DNA of 64,000 nucleotides from Nonlabens spongiae (lineage in GTDB: Bacteria > Bacteroidota > Bacteroidia > Flavobacteriales > Flavobacteriaceae): NCBI RefSeq assembly GCF_002117125.1, contig NZ_CP019344.1, positions 2,260,501 through 2,324,500 on the forward strand, read 5' to 3'. Below, one piece after another: positions 42,615 through 51,923 of the stretch. Under the pieces are notes generated by a model, which was not told the origin of the DNA, did no database searches, and was given only the letters and a program-made list of their open reading frames with translations. Made by a program: the position numbers and the translations under genes. Position 1 is the stretch's first letter; each line of letters begins with the position of its first letter.

Positions 42615-45600
42615 TTAAAGGATGACCAACTTCTCGATCTTGCTAGCGCTTTGGTTTGTTAACGTGGATTTTACGTGAATCTTATACACATAAACTCCTT
42701 TTCCCAGTCGTTGTCCAAAATCATCTCTGCCATCCCAAGTGATTTCTCTTGAAGTGAAACCTGTGGTGGTCACATTTTGAACTGTACTCCATACGACCTT
42801 TCCAGAAATGGTCATCACCTGAACCTGCACGTCCAGTGGCTCAAATGGTCTATTATGATTGAACCAGAACTCAGTGTAATTATTAAATGGATTTGGATAA
42901 TTTAGAACTTTCGTAAGCTCTACGCCTTCAGACTCAGACACTACAAATTGAATATCTGACTCGACACTATTATTATGAGTATCCCACGCTTTTACCGTAA
43001 GTGTGTGAAGACCCGGCTCAATGTCTCGTAATGGGAAATAAACCTGTCCACTGGTAAAGTCATCTACTGCAGCCTCGTAATAATCATTCAGAATAAATGG
43101 ATTTGCATCATCACCATCAAGAACTCCAGTAATATCGTGGCCTATGCCGCTAGAGGTATTGATTCCATTATCATCATTGAGCAGTGCAAGTAAAAAAGGA
43201 CTGTCATCTGTAATTCCACCATTCACAAAATTAGTATCGTTCATATAAAGCTGGATTTCTGGCCCTACATTATCCTCTGGAGCGTTCCTATCGATTCCCC
43301 CTATAAGGATGTCTTGAGAGAAACCATTCTGGTCTTCTGCAACATTATTACGCTTTGCATAAAAAGACACCCTACCATTTCCTACTGGTATTTGAGTATC
43401 TCTGGGCATCACAAAGCTGACTTCAAAGCTTCCATCTTCAACCGTCGCCTGACCTCTAAACAAAACCTCCCCTTGTTGTTCAAAATCAATTTTAATCAAG
43501 TCACCCGCGTCGTCTCTTATATTATCATTTGCAAGGGTTTCACGATCTATAGCTTTATCAAACAGGGTAATGTTTGCAATACCTTGGTAATTTTGAATAC
43601 GGTTACCATCCAGACCACGCACCTCACCGCCTAACGTCACATTAGCTAAAGCCTGTAAAACATCAGTGTTAGAATCTATCGGGTTTCCATTGATGGTTGT
43701 TAGAACTATTTCAGGTTTTGGTAAGGCAATCTTTAGTGCTGGATCCCCTATAAAGGCGATGACTCGCTTATTGCTGTCGCTGGCTAGACTCGGATCGACC
43801 TTGGCCAGCCGTAAAGCCTCTGCCATGGACACGGGCTCAACGTTATCATAAGCAAAAAGATACTCATCCAGAACCTGATTAAGCCCTGCACCGGTACTGA
43901 TAAAAATCAATCGATTTGTCGCGACCGTCCCGATTGATCCACCTCGTGGATTTAAATAAAGTTTTTCCCCACCACTTACTCTGAGTGGATTATCATATCG
44001 ACTGAAGTCACAGGTTACAGCGATCATCAAGGGTAGCCTGTCGGGATGGCGGTAATCCTCAACTCCAGACTGGGTAATAATAAATTCCCTTGCCAGTCCA
44101 TCTTCATTCCCGTGTCCGAAATAATTGATTACTAAAGAGCCTAATTCAAAAGCATTTTCAATATCTTCTACCGCATCTGGATAGCGTGGCCCGCCAGCGC
44201 TTGAGACTTGATCATAACTGTCCAGTAAGATTTTCTGAACGTTGTAAACAGGACGATTTCGTGTAATCTCATCTCCCAGTTCATTCACATTTACCTGGAG
44301 AATTGCATCACCACTTTCATCCACATCATCTCCTATAAGCGTGACTCTGTTTCTCCACGCATCAAAAGCAGGTTCACTAGTGTATCTAACGATCTTGTCC
44401 ACCATCTCCCTAGCTTCAGTCTGATTGCTTACAATCATTCTACCCACGGCTAGATCCATGAGACTGTTAGATAGTCTTCCCTCACCATCATCCATCATTA
44501 CAAAAAAATCATCTGTACAATAGCTGCTTACTAATGAAGAACTATTTGATGACAAGAAGGTAGGAACGATATTATCTCTTATAGTAATACGGTTCTTGTA
44601 GTCAAAGCTCGCATCACCAAACATATTTAAATATCTTACTCTACGCGATGGATCAGAAGCGTTGTCGTAGATATATTTAATAAAATTTCTAATAGCTGCA
44701 ATATCTTGAACACCTTCTGAGAACTCTCTGTAAATGTCTGAGAGCAATACCACCTTTGTATTTAAGTTATTGTTCTCGATGTGATAGTTTGCAAGGCGCT
44801 GAGCTTCTGATCTCAAAAAGCTTGGCGTAACAATTATGTAGTCCAAGTCTTTGAAGTCTCCATTGCGATCTAGAAAAATAGTTCCTTTAAGATTAGAATT
44901 TGACACTCTTGCATCAGCCGGAACTGATGGCGTAATGAAGTCATTGTTTGCTACGGTGTGAAATAGATTTTGACTCTCTGGATCTACTTTGATTATAAAA
45001 TTACTCTCAGCATCGTTGTTGGGATACGTAGTAATATTCCAGCGATCTGTAATGTCCCAGATTTCATTTATGACTGCTGCATTTGTGATTTCAAACTCCA
45101 CAGGACCAGCAGAACTAGCCACATCGAGGTTTCTGAATTGAAATTGACCTAGGCTACCATCAAGGCGCTGCGGGACATCCAGCCAAATATAATCCAGATA
45201 AGCTCTTGAACTGGGGTTTCCATTATTTTCATAAGATACCTCAACGGTCAGCTCACCATTAGATGTCGTTAGATTATTATTTACAACAACAGTATGACTT
45301 CCAGCTATATTCCTAGAAGATCCATTCAAATTTCTTAAGCCCAGTAAATTTCCTGAACCTATAGCTTGACCATTTAAATTTGAACTGAAAGATGTAGTAA
45401 CATCACTTACCGCAGCAAAAGCTACTCGAGCTCTGGTAGGCTGTTCAGCGACCACATTTTCTGCATTAAAAGTGAAACTTTGTTCTGGTTCAAAACCAAA
45501 ACTTTCCCCTACCCAGCGACGTCCCAGCTGTCCATAATTCACCTGATCGATTTCATGGTGTTTTCTTGAGTGGTAATAGTCATAACTAGCTACCGCATTT

Positions 45601-46463
45601 GCTGATGGCAACGGACTGTTAGATATTCTTTTGCCTTCTGCTCCTTGAATGTTTATGTAATAATAAGACTCGTCAGTATAGGGGTTTATGAAACTATCGT
45701 TCTCACTTACGTATTCAGAATCAGTAGCTGTTCCGTAAAATAAAACCGCATCACCGCTGTCAAAATTACCGTCCTCTTCCCCTATAACCCTTATGGCAAG
45801 TTCTGGTGGATCAAAGAATTGATCCTCACCATTGATCAAGGATAGCGAGGTTCCTCCATGCCCATATACTTTTATACGACGTGGGTCTAAACTGCCTACA
45901 TCAATACCTAAATTAGAAAGAAAACTACGGGTCATGCGTTGCACTCCAGTTTCAGTAACTCTCACGCGATACCACTCACCTATAGCCAGCACCGAGTTTC
46001 CATATTCTCCACCTCTCTTAAAATTTTTGGTTTGCAAGAGAGCTTCGTAGGAATAGTCAAACGACAATAACCGGCGATAAGAGTTTCCGTCCTTATATAT
46101 AGGAGTAGCCGTAATGATTTTATAGTTACGCTTTCGCGAAAGCGTGTTCCTCACAGAAATCTGTAACGAAGAAGGAATATTGTTCAACGCCAAGTCCCTC
46201 AACTCAGATTTTATTATCCGTTCAGACTGTACATTCTTAACCTCAAACGTTGAGGGATCAACTAACCCTCCTTTTTCTATCACCTTAGAAAATTCCAAAG
46301 TCTCGCCATTAAAAATCATCCCATTTCTGAAGCCAGGAACAACTGTTGTATTAGAACCTATGGTATAGGACTTAGCCTCAGTCCAGTCTAGTCTCACTGT
46401 ACCATTTTGTGCGCAAATGTAGAGTGATGATAATAGCGATATTAAAACAAGGTAGGATCTCAT
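42615..46463 (-). CDS. porU: type IX secretion sortase PorU
   Basis: Gingipain-type (C25) cysteine peptidase that removes the C-terminal signal of T9SS cargo and attaches it to surface lipid. It is 1282 aa with a signal peptide (ending LYICAQ). Catalytic residues are visible as VINYFGHGNEDG (His about 782) and MIAVTCDFSRYD (Cys about 818). The C terminus has the YPNPFNNYTEF segment and a GKGVYVYKI strand typical of PorU. The palindrome (46129-46144) is translated as TLSRKR near residue 107. It has a consensus promoter, divergent from gldJ. Confidence 0.96.
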   Translation of the reverse strand: MRSYLVLISLLSSLYICAQNGTVRLDWTEAKSYTIGSNTTVVPGFRNGMIFNGETLEFSKVIEKGGLVDPSTFEVKNVQSERIIKSELRDLALNNIPSSLQISVRNTLSRKRNYKIITATPIYKDGNSYRRLLSFDYSYEALLQTKNFKRGGEYGNSVLAIGEWYRVRVTETGVQRMTRSFLSNLGIDVGSLDPRRIKVYGHGGTSLSLINGEDQFFDPPELAIRVIGEEDGNFDSGDAVLFYGTATDSEYVSENDSFINPYTDESYYYINIQGAEGKRISNSPLPSANAVASYDYYHSRKHHEIDQVNYGQLGRRWVGESFGFEPEQSFTFNAENVVAEQPTRARVAFAAVSDVTTSFSSNLNGQAIGSGNLLGLRNLNGSSRNIAGSHTVVVNNNLTTSNGELTVEVSYENNGNPSSRAYLDYIWLDVPQRLDGSLGQFQFRNLDVASSAGPVEFEITNAAVINEIWDITDRWNITTYPNNDAESNFIIKVDPESQNLFHTVANNDFITPSVPADARVSNSNLKGTIFLDRNGDFKDLDYIIVTPSFLRSEAQRLANYHIENNNLNTKVVLLSDIYREFSEGVQDIAAIRNFIKYIYDNASDPSRRVRYLNMFGDASFDYKNRITIRDNIVPTFLSSNSSSLVSSYCTDDFFVMMDDGEGRLSNSLMDLAVGRMIVSNQTEAREMVDKIVRYTSEPAFDAWRNRVTLIGDDVDESGDAILQVNVNELGDEITRNRPVYNVQKILLDSYDQVSSAGGPRYPDAVEDIENAFELGSLVINYFGHGNEDGLAREFIITQSGVEDYRHPDRLPLMIAVTCDFSRYDNPLRVSGGEKLYLNPRGGSIGTVATNRLIFISTGAGLNQVLDEYLFAYDNVEPVSMAEALRLAKVDPSLASDSNKRVIAFIGDPALKIALPKPEIVLTTINGNPIDSNTDVLQALANVTLGGEVRGLDGNRIQNYQGIANITLFDKAIDRETLANDNIRDDAGDLIKIDFEQQGEVLFRGQATVEDGSFEVSFVMPRDTQIPVGNGRVSFYAKRNNVAEDQNGFSQDILIGGIDRNAPEDNVGPEIQLYMNDTNFVNGGITDDSPFLLALLNDDNGINTSSGIGHDITGVLDGDDANPFILNDYYEAAVDDFTSGQVYFPLRDIEPGLHTLTVKAWDTHNNSVESDIQFVVSESEGVELTKVLNYPNPFNNYTEFWFNHNRPFEPLDVQVQVMTISGKVVWSTVQNVTTTGFTSREITWDGRDDFGQRLGKGVYVYKIHVKSTLTNQSASKIEKLVIL
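46129..46144. repeat. iterated palindrome, copy inside porU
   Basis: Intact CGCTTTCGCGAAAGCG preceded by AGTTA; read in the third frame as LSRKR. Confidence 0.95.
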
Positions 46464-46520
46464 AAATAAGGTAACGAGAATAGCTCTGTGTTATTATGGG
46501 TATGGATAGATGTTAAAGTT

Positions 46521-46549
46521 CAAATCTATGATAATATCACAGGAGACAA
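46521..46549 (-). promoter_or_regulatory. promoter TTG-N18-TAGATTTG of porU
   Basis: On the minus strand TTG (46549-46547), 18-bp spacer, TAGATTTG (46528-46521): exact consensus. Predicted leader about 50 bases. Confidence 0.65.
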
Positions 46550-46604
46550 ACCGTTTATCTATTTGAAATAGTAAAATTTTAGGTAATTATCAACAGATAA
46601 AGTT

Positions 46605-46632
46605 TTGATTTATACCGAAAATATTATATTGC
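46605..46632 (+). promoter_or_regulatory. probable gldJ promoter TTG-N17-TATATTGC
   Basis: TTG (46605-46607), 17-bp spacer and TATATTGC (46625-46632), which departs from TAnnTTTG in the last two bases. It lies 25 bp before the gldJ ATG. Confidence 0.45.
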
Positions 46633-46657
46633 ACCTCTTTTTACAAACATTTTCAAG

Positions 46658-48346
46658 ATGAACAAATTCACAGCCTTGAGATCTTTATCAGCCGTTCTAG
46701 CAGCAATCGCGCTAGTTGCATGCGGTGGCGGTAATGATTACACGACCACTTCCAGAGGAACAGGATGGGATGTAACTGGTAGAGATGGTGGTTTTGAGCT
46801 TAAGACTAAATATAAAGAACAGGAGACAGGTCCTGGACTTGTTTTTGTTGAAGGCGGAACTTTCACCATGGGTAGAGTCAAAGACGACCCAATGCACGAC
46901 TGGAATAACACTCCTAATCAGCAGCACGTACAGTCATTCTATATGGATGAGACTGAGGTGACTAATGGGATGTACGCTGAGATGTTATATTGGATCAAGG
47001 AAACTTTCCCACCAGAGGATGAAGAATATAGAAATATTTACAATGGAGCCGTTCCAGATACATTAGTTTGGAGAAATAGATTAGGTTTTAACGAGCAACT
47101 TGTAAAAGACTATCTGAGACATCCAGCTTATCAAAACTATCCTGTAGTAGGTGTAACTTGGATCCAGGCGGTTGAATACGCTTCTTGGAGAACTGATCGT
47201 GTGAACGAGAAAATATTAAACCGTGAGGGTTATACATCTAAAGACGCCCTAACTAATCAAGAGCCAGGTTCTACTTTCAATACTGAAACTTATTTGAACG
47301 CACCTACATTAACTTATGGTGGTGACGAAGAAAAGATCAAAGGAGGGAAACGTTCTGAGCAATTACAAAAGCAAAGAGAAAAACGCGTTGCAAAGAGTGG
47401 TGATGGCACGGGAGAAGCAACTGGACTTTATGTTACCCGTTCAGAAGGAATTATTCTACCAGACTACCGCCTTCCTACAGAGGCTGAGTGGGAATATGCA
47501 GCACTTGCTCTTGTAAGCGTTAGAGAATACAATTCTTACAGAGGACGTAAGAAATTTCCATGGGATGGTCAATATACGCGCAGTGGTAGCCGTAGAAATC
47601 TAGGTGAACTTGTTGCTAACTTCAAACAAGGTGATGGTGATTATGGTGGTATCGCTGGATGGAGTGATGATGGGGCAGACATTACAGCTGAGGTTAAAAC
47701 GTACAAACCAAATGATTTTGGTATTTATGAAATGGCAGGTAACGTTTCAGAATGGGTAGCAGATGTGTATCGCCCAATCATAGATGATGATTTCAGTGAC
47801 TTTAACTACTATAGAGGTAATGTCTATACTAAAAATAAAATAGGTCCTGATGGAATGATAGCTGTTGTAAGCGCTGACTCTATTCCTTACGATACTTTAT
47901 CAAATGGAAAAGTAATAGCTAGAGCTTTACCAGGTGAGATTCAAGAAATTCCTATCACAGAAGAGGAGTCTCGTTTTAGAACCAACTATAACCGTAGTGA
48001 CAACGTAAACTTCAGAGATGGAGATATCGAGTCTAGTAGATACTTCGGTGATTCTAATAAGGCTCTAGCTGAAGAAAACAGAATGTACGACAGTCCAGTG
48101 AGACAAGTTGAGGTGGATTCTCTAGGAATTAACGCTAAAATTGATCCTTCTGCAAAAAGAACTACCCTCATTGACAATCAAGTAAGAGTTTACAAAGGTG
48201 GTTCATGGAGAGATAGAGTTTACTGGTTAGACCCAGCTCAAAGAAGGTTTTACCCTCAAGACATGGCTCGTGATGATTTAGGCTTCCGTTGTGCTATGTC
48301 TAGAGTAGGATCAAAATCTCAAAAAGGCAAACGCCCAAGAGGATAA
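46658..48346 (+). CDS. gldJ: gliding motility lipoprotein GldJ
   Basis: Component of the gliding/T9SS machinery, needed for stability of GldK and the motor. Lipoprotein signal ends LVACGGG (Cys22). The mature protein is an FGE-sulfatase-type fold: VFVEGGTFTMG, DETEVTNGMYAEM, YRLPTEAEWEYAAL, EMAGNVSEWVADVY and a final YKGGSWRD with LGFRCAMSR. Length 562 aa matches GldJ rather than GldK. It is divergent from porU, the arrangement I know from other flavobacteria, and followed by a strong terminator. Confidence 0.95.
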   Translation: MNKFTALRSLSAVLAAIALVACGGGNDYTTTSRGTGWDVTGRDGGFELKTKYKEQETGPGLVFVEGGTFTMGRVKDDPMHDWNNTPNQQHVQSFYMDETEVTNGMYAEMLYWIKETFPPEDEEYRNIYNGAVPDTLVWRNRLGFNEQLVKDYLRHPAYQNYPVVGVTWIQAVEYASWRTDRVNEKILNREGYTSKDALTNQEPGSTFNTETYLNAPTLTYGGDEEKIKGGKRSEQLQKQREKRVAKSGDGTGEATGLYVTRSEGIILPDYRLPTEAEWEYAALALVSVREYNSYRGRKKFPWDGQYTRSGSRRNLGELVANFKQGDGDYGGIAGWSDDGADITAEVKTYKPNDFGIYEMAGNVSEWVADVYRPIIDDDFSDFNYYRGNVYTKNKIGPDGMIAVVSADSIPYDTLSNGKVIARALPGEIQEIPITEEESRFRTNYNRSDNVNFRDGDIESSRYFGDSNKALAEENRMYDSPVRQVEVDSLGINAKIDPSAKRTTLIDNQVRVYKGGSWRDRVYWLDPAQRRFYPQDMARDDLGFRCAMSRVGSKSQKGKRPRG

Positions 48347-48365
48347 ATTCTATTAAACAATTTTT

Positions 48366-48400
48366 AAATGCCCTTCTTTTTTCAGAAGGGCATTTTTTTT
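48366..48400 (+). terminator. rho-independent terminator after gldJ
   Basis: Stem AAATGCCCTTCT / AGAAGGGCATTT with a 6-base loop, then T8. Confidence 0.92.
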
Positions 48401-48411
48401 ACATTTCATTT

Positions 48412-49659
48412 ATGAAAAAGCTATACGACCTATTCATCAATTCTAAAGGCATAAGCACAGATACTCGGTCGCTTGAAAAGGGGCAATTCTTTTTTGCGTT
48501 GTCAGGAGAAAATTTTAATGCAGATGCTTTTGTTAACGAAGCTTTGAGCAAAGGAGCTTCACATGTGGTGTGCACAGATCCCAATTTTAATAATAACCCT
48601 CAAGTTACGGTGGTAGAAAACGCTCTGACAACACTGCAAGAACTAGCAGGTTACCATCGCCAGAATTTCAGCTTTCCGATAATTGCGTTGACTGGTAGTA
48701 ATGGGAAAACAACAACTAAAGAGCTGATCCTAAATGTACTTTCCCAAAAACTAAAGGTCAAAGCCACTATAGGTAATTTCAACAACCATATAGGAGTACC
48801 TTTAACGCTTCTAAGTTTTCCAACCGATCTTGACGCAGGAATCGTAGAGATGGGCGCTAATCATCAAAAAGAAATAGCAGAGCTGTGCAAGATCGCTAAA
48901 CCTGACATCGGGATGATAACAAACTACGGTAAAGCACATATGGAAGGCTTTGAAGGCATTGAGGGAATTAAGAAAGGAAAAAGTGAGATGTATGATTTCT
49001 TACGCGAGAATTCTGGCAAAGCGATTGTTGCAACTTGGGATCAAGAGCAAGAGATGAGGTCTCAAGGTATAGACAGATATTTTACCACCTCAAAAGCAAA
49101 TCTCAACAAGATTGATCCCTTTATCAATTTGGACTATGAAGATATAAATGTCTCAACCCACCTTACCGGTGCTTATAATTACCATAATATTCTATTTGCC
49201 ATCACCATAGGTGAATACTTCGGATTATCATCTGAACAAATTAAAGACGGTATAGAAGGTTATATACCATCAAATAACAGGTCTCAAATTATCAATAAAA
49301 CTGATCTCAAAATCATACTGGATGCTTACAACGCTAACCCTAGCAGCATGAGTGTCGCATTAGAAAACCTTGCTAAACAGGATGTCGATCATAAAATTGC
49401 TATTCTCGGCGACATGTTTGAATTAGGAGAATATAGTCAGGAAGAGCATCAAAAAATAGCCGATCTTTCTGAGACTCTTTCTATAGATCGTACTATTTTG
49501 ATTGGTCAGCAATTCTACAAGACCATAGGAAACCAAGAAAGATTTGAAAACTTTGAAGATTATTCTAAGAGGTATAGAAACCATAAACTAAAAGGCTTAA
49601 TTTTAATAAAGGGCTCACGAGGCATGAAGCTCGAGAGATGTCTTGAATTATTTGATTAA
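48412..49659 (+). CDS. murF: UDP-N-acetylmuramoyl-tripeptide--D-alanyl-D-alanine ligase
   Basis: Adds D-Ala-D-Ala to the peptidoglycan precursor in the cytoplasm. The Mur-ligase ATP site is ALTGSNGKTTTKE (about 92-104); VEMGANHQKEIAEL and ITNYGKAHMEGF mark the central domain, and LDAYNANPSSM plus AILGDMFELGEYS the C-terminal domain. Length 415 aa is slightly under the E. coli enzyme but normal here. It stands away from other mur genes, downstream of gldJ as in many flavobacteria. The ATG begins 12 bp after the terminator T-run. Confidence 0.96.
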   Translation: MKKLYDLFINSKGISTDTRSLEKGQFFFALSGENFNADAFVNEALSKGASHVVCTDPNFNNNPQVTVVENALTTLQELAGYHRQNFSFPIIALTGSNGKTTTKELILNVLSQKLKVKATIGNFNNHIGVPLTLLSFPTDLDAGIVEMGANHQKEIAELCKIAKPDIGMITNYGKAHMEGFEGIEGIKKGKSEMYDFLRENSGKAIVATWDQEQEMRSQGIDRYFTTSKANLNKIDPFINLDYEDINVSTHLTGAYNYHNILFAITIGEYFGLSSEQIKDGIEGYIPSNNRSQIINKTDLKIILDAYNANPSSMSVALENLAKQDVDHKIAILGDMFELGEYSQEEHQKIADLSETLSIDRTILIGQQFYKTIGNQERFENFEDYSKRYRNHKLKGLILIKGSRGMKLERCLELFD

Positions 49660-49679
49660 AAAAATCGGTTTTTTAATGT

Positions 49680-49706
49680 TTGAATTCTATAAAATTGTTA
49701 CATTTG
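49680..49706 (+). promoter_or_regulatory. promoter of the tRNA pair (TTG-N16-TACATTTG)
   Basis: TTG (49680-49682) and TACATTTG (49699-49706), 16 bp apart, end 19 bases before the mature 5' end of tRNA-Phe. Confidence 0.6.
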
Positions 49707-49725
49707 CAACCGCTTTAGAGCAAAA

Positions 49726-49798
49726 GGTACCTTAGCTCAGTTGGTAGAGCAAAGGACTGAAAATCCTTGTGTCCCTGGTTCGATTCCTGGAGGTACCA
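49726..49798 (+). tRNA. tRNA-Phe (GAA)
   Basis: Complete cloverleaf, 73 nt: acceptor GGTACCT with AGGTACC, D-loop AGCTCAGTTGGTAGAGC, anticodon loop CTGAAAA giving GAA, T-arm CTGGTTCGATTCCTG approximately, discriminator A. The CCA end is not encoded. Confidence 0.96.
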
Positions 49799-49802
49799 CA
49801 AA

Positions 49803-49829
49803 AACCCGATCACTTGATCGGGTTTTTTG
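49803..49829 (+). terminator. terminator between the two tRNAs
   Basis: Stem AACCCGATCA / TGATCGGGTT with a 2-base loop and a T-run, directly after tRNA-Phe and 18 bp before tRNA-Val. Confidence 0.88.
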
Positions 49830-49846
49830 TTCAAAGCAATAAAAAT

Positions 49847-49921
49847 GTGGGATTAGCTCAGTTGGTTTAGAGCGTTACGTTGACATCGTAGAGGTCGCTG
49901 GTTCGAATCCAGTATCCCACA
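49847..49921 (+). tRNA. tRNA-Val (GAC)
   Basis: Complete cloverleaf, 75 nt: acceptor GTGGGAT with ATCCCAC, anticodon loop TTGACAT giving GAC, T-arm GCTGGTTCGAATCCAGT, discriminator A. CCA not encoded. The coaX ATG follows 13 bp later. Confidence 0.96.
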
Positions 49922-49934
49922 CTATCTAGAAAAA

Positions 49935-50663
49935 ATGATTCTAGCCATAGACATAGGCAACACCCGCAGCAAAATTGCCTTGATGGATTCTGAAAATCCT
50001 TTAGGAGTCCTAACCCTACCGCATCAAGAACTTATTGAGCAAATAGAAAACTTATGCTCAGAGAAGAAAATTCACACGGTCGCTCTATGCTCAGTAAATA
50101 TGATCGATGCTACGCTTTTAGATAGACTGGCAACTATAGCTGATATTTTCCAAGTGAGTATAGATAACAAAATGCCATTTTCCAATAATTACAAGAGTAA
50201 CACTTTAGGAAATGACCGCATTGCTTTAGTCTCTGGAGCGATGGGAATGAGCCAACCTCATGAGCCATTACTGATCATTGACGCAGGAACCTGCATCACC
50301 TATGACTACTTAGACACAGAACAAGTGTATCAAGGAGGTGCGATATCTCCAGGACTATCAATGCGATACAAAGCCCTACATACTTTTACAGCTAAACTGC
50401 CGTTAGTAGAAGCAACAAATAAACCATCAACCATCGGTACAACAACTATTGAATCGATTCAAAGCGGTGTTCAAAACGGAGCAGCCATGGAAATAGACTC
50501 GATGATAGATTTCTATTTGAGTAGAGATCCAAATCTTAAGATTTTCCTAACAGGAGGCGACGCTCCGCTATTGTCCGAACAGTTAAAAAATCGTTTCTTT
50601 GCCGCTCCTAATTTGACACTTAGCGGGATATATAATTTGTACCAGATCAACAAGAACACATGA
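49935..50663 (+). CDS. coaX: type III pantothenate kinase
   Basis: First step of coenzyme A synthesis: phosphorylates pantothenate. ASKHA-fold motifs are visible: LAIDIGNTRSK (phosphate-1 loop), GNDRIALVSGA, IIDAGTCITYDYLD (phosphate-2) and GGAISPGLSMRYKALH, with ILTGGD-like FLTGGDAPLL near the end. Length 242 aa is typical of CoaX. It overlaps the next gene by 4 bp, starting a run of coaX-barrel-TPR-lptC-small membrane-CNNM that looks like one operon. Confidence 0.95.
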   Translation: MILAIDIGNTRSKIALMDSENPLGVLTLPHQELIEQIENLCSEKKIHTVALCSVNMIDATLLDRLATIADIFQVSIDNKMPFSNNYKSNTLGNDRIALVSGAMGMSQPHEPLLIIDAGTCITYDYLDTEQVYQGGAISPGLSMRYKALHTFTAKLPLVEATNKPSTIGTTTIESIQSGVQNGAAMEIDSMIDFYLSRDPNLKIFLTGGDAPLLSEQLKNRFFAAPNLTLSGIYNLYQINKNT

Positions 50664-51910
50664 TTAGAAGTTTTCTTTTTACGATAGCCATTATGATAGG
50701 ATTTCTAGGCTACTCGCAATCTCGTACATCCTCACCCTACTCATTTTACGGTATAGGTCAGCAAACCTTCAAAGGGACTATTGAAAATAGAGCTATGGGA
50801 GGTTTGAGCACTTTTACAGACAGTATTCATGTCAACCTGAGAAACCCAGCAGGTTACGGTAAACTCAGGCTTACCACCTATACTGTGGGAGCTGTACATA
50901 CAGAAACCTGGGCGTCAACTGATGATCTCAATGGTACTTATGACGCGACAAGTATTGAGTATGTAAGCATAGGTATACCGCTGGGGAAGAAATTTGGTAT
51001 GGGCTTCGGTGTCATTCCTTTCAAATCAGTAGGATACGAAATAGGTGACCGCACTGAAGACACGTACACTAACTTCTTTGGTGAGGGAAGTGTCAATAGA
51101 GCCTATTTCGGATTAGGTTATACTCTTTCTGATGAGATAACCCTAGGTGGTGAATTTAGGTACAACTTTGGAACAGAGCGCAATTCATCAAGCGTTGCTT
51201 TGTCAAACGTTCAGTTTGGGACTAATCAGACTAACGAGGTTGATTTCTCAGGTGCATCTTTCAATTTTGGCTTGCATTATCAAAAAATGCTCAACGATAA
51301 ATACGAGATTCAAGCCAGTGCCATTTACAGTCCTTCAAATGACTTAACCGCTGAAGGGAACAGAAATACAGGCCTTTTTAGACTGAACAGTGATTTCTCT
51401 GAAACCTTATTCAATGTGCGCGAGGGAGAGAGCTTCCGCGAGAAGCTAGAGCTGCCATCGAGCCTGACGGTAGGTTTTAATTTTGGGAAGCCATTAAAAT
51501 GGTCTCTAGGTGCAGAGTACAGCTTTCAAGAGGAAAGCTCATTATCCTCTCGCAGCTTTGTGCCTAACGGCGCAAACTTTACCTCGGCAAGTTCTTACCG
51601 TTTGGGTGGATTTCTTGTACCTGATTACAACAGCATCACAAGCTACTGGGATCGTGTTACTTATAGAGCTGGTTTACGTTATGAAGAGAATGGCCTAAAC
51701 ATCAATGGTCAAGACATCAATGAATTTGGCATATCTTTTGGGATGAGTCTACCCGTGGGACGCAGATCTGGTTTTTCAAATGCGACTTTCGGCCTTGAAT
51801 ATGGGCAAAGAGGAACAACCAGTGGCGGGCTGATCAAGGAAGATTTTTTATCTCTAAGTATAGGTCTCTCGTTAAACGATCGCTGGTTCCAAAAAAGAAA
51901 ATATAACTAA
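50660..51910 (+). CDS. outer-membrane barrel protein of the FadL/PorV-like type
   Basis: A 416-aa exported protein with a signal peptide (residues 1-19, ending LGYSQ). The opening RTSSPYSFYGIGQQTFKG and AMGGLSTFTDSIHVNLRNPA resemble the N-terminal plug region of FadL/PorV-type barrels, followed by regular strands (GIPLGKKFGMGFGVIPF, GLGYTLSDEITLGGEFRYNFG) and a C-terminal strand FLSLSIGLSLND. It overlaps coaX by 4 bp and precedes the TPR gene by 13 bp. A lipid or hydrophobic solute channel is possible; the ligand is unknown. Confidence 0.82.
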   Translation: MIRSFLFTIAIMIGFLGYSQSRTSSPYSFYGIGQQTFKGTIENRAMGGLSTFTDSIHVNLRNPAGYGKLRLTTYTVGAVHTETWASTDDLNGTYDATSIEYVSIGIPLGKKFGMGFGVIPFKSVGYEIGDRTEDTYTNFFGEGSVNRAYFGLGYTLSDEITLGGEFRYNFGTERNSSSVALSNVQFGTNQTNEVDFSGASFNFGLHYQKMLNDKYEIQASAIYSPSNDLTAEGNRNTGLFRLNSDFSETLFNVREGESFREKLELPSSLTVGFNFGKPLKWSLGAEYSFQEESSLSSRSFVPNGANFTSASSYRLGGFLVPDYNSITSYWDRVTYRAGLRYEENGLNINGQDINEFGISFGMSLPVGRRSGFSNATFGLEYGQRGTTSGGLIKEDFLSLSIGLSLNDRWFQKRKYN

Positions 51911-51923
51911 GAAATAAATTGAC

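Noticed and set aside
49664..49679. A/T inverted run after murF as a terminator
   Set aside because: Stem is only A-T pairs with no GC content; it overlaps the tRNA promoter region.
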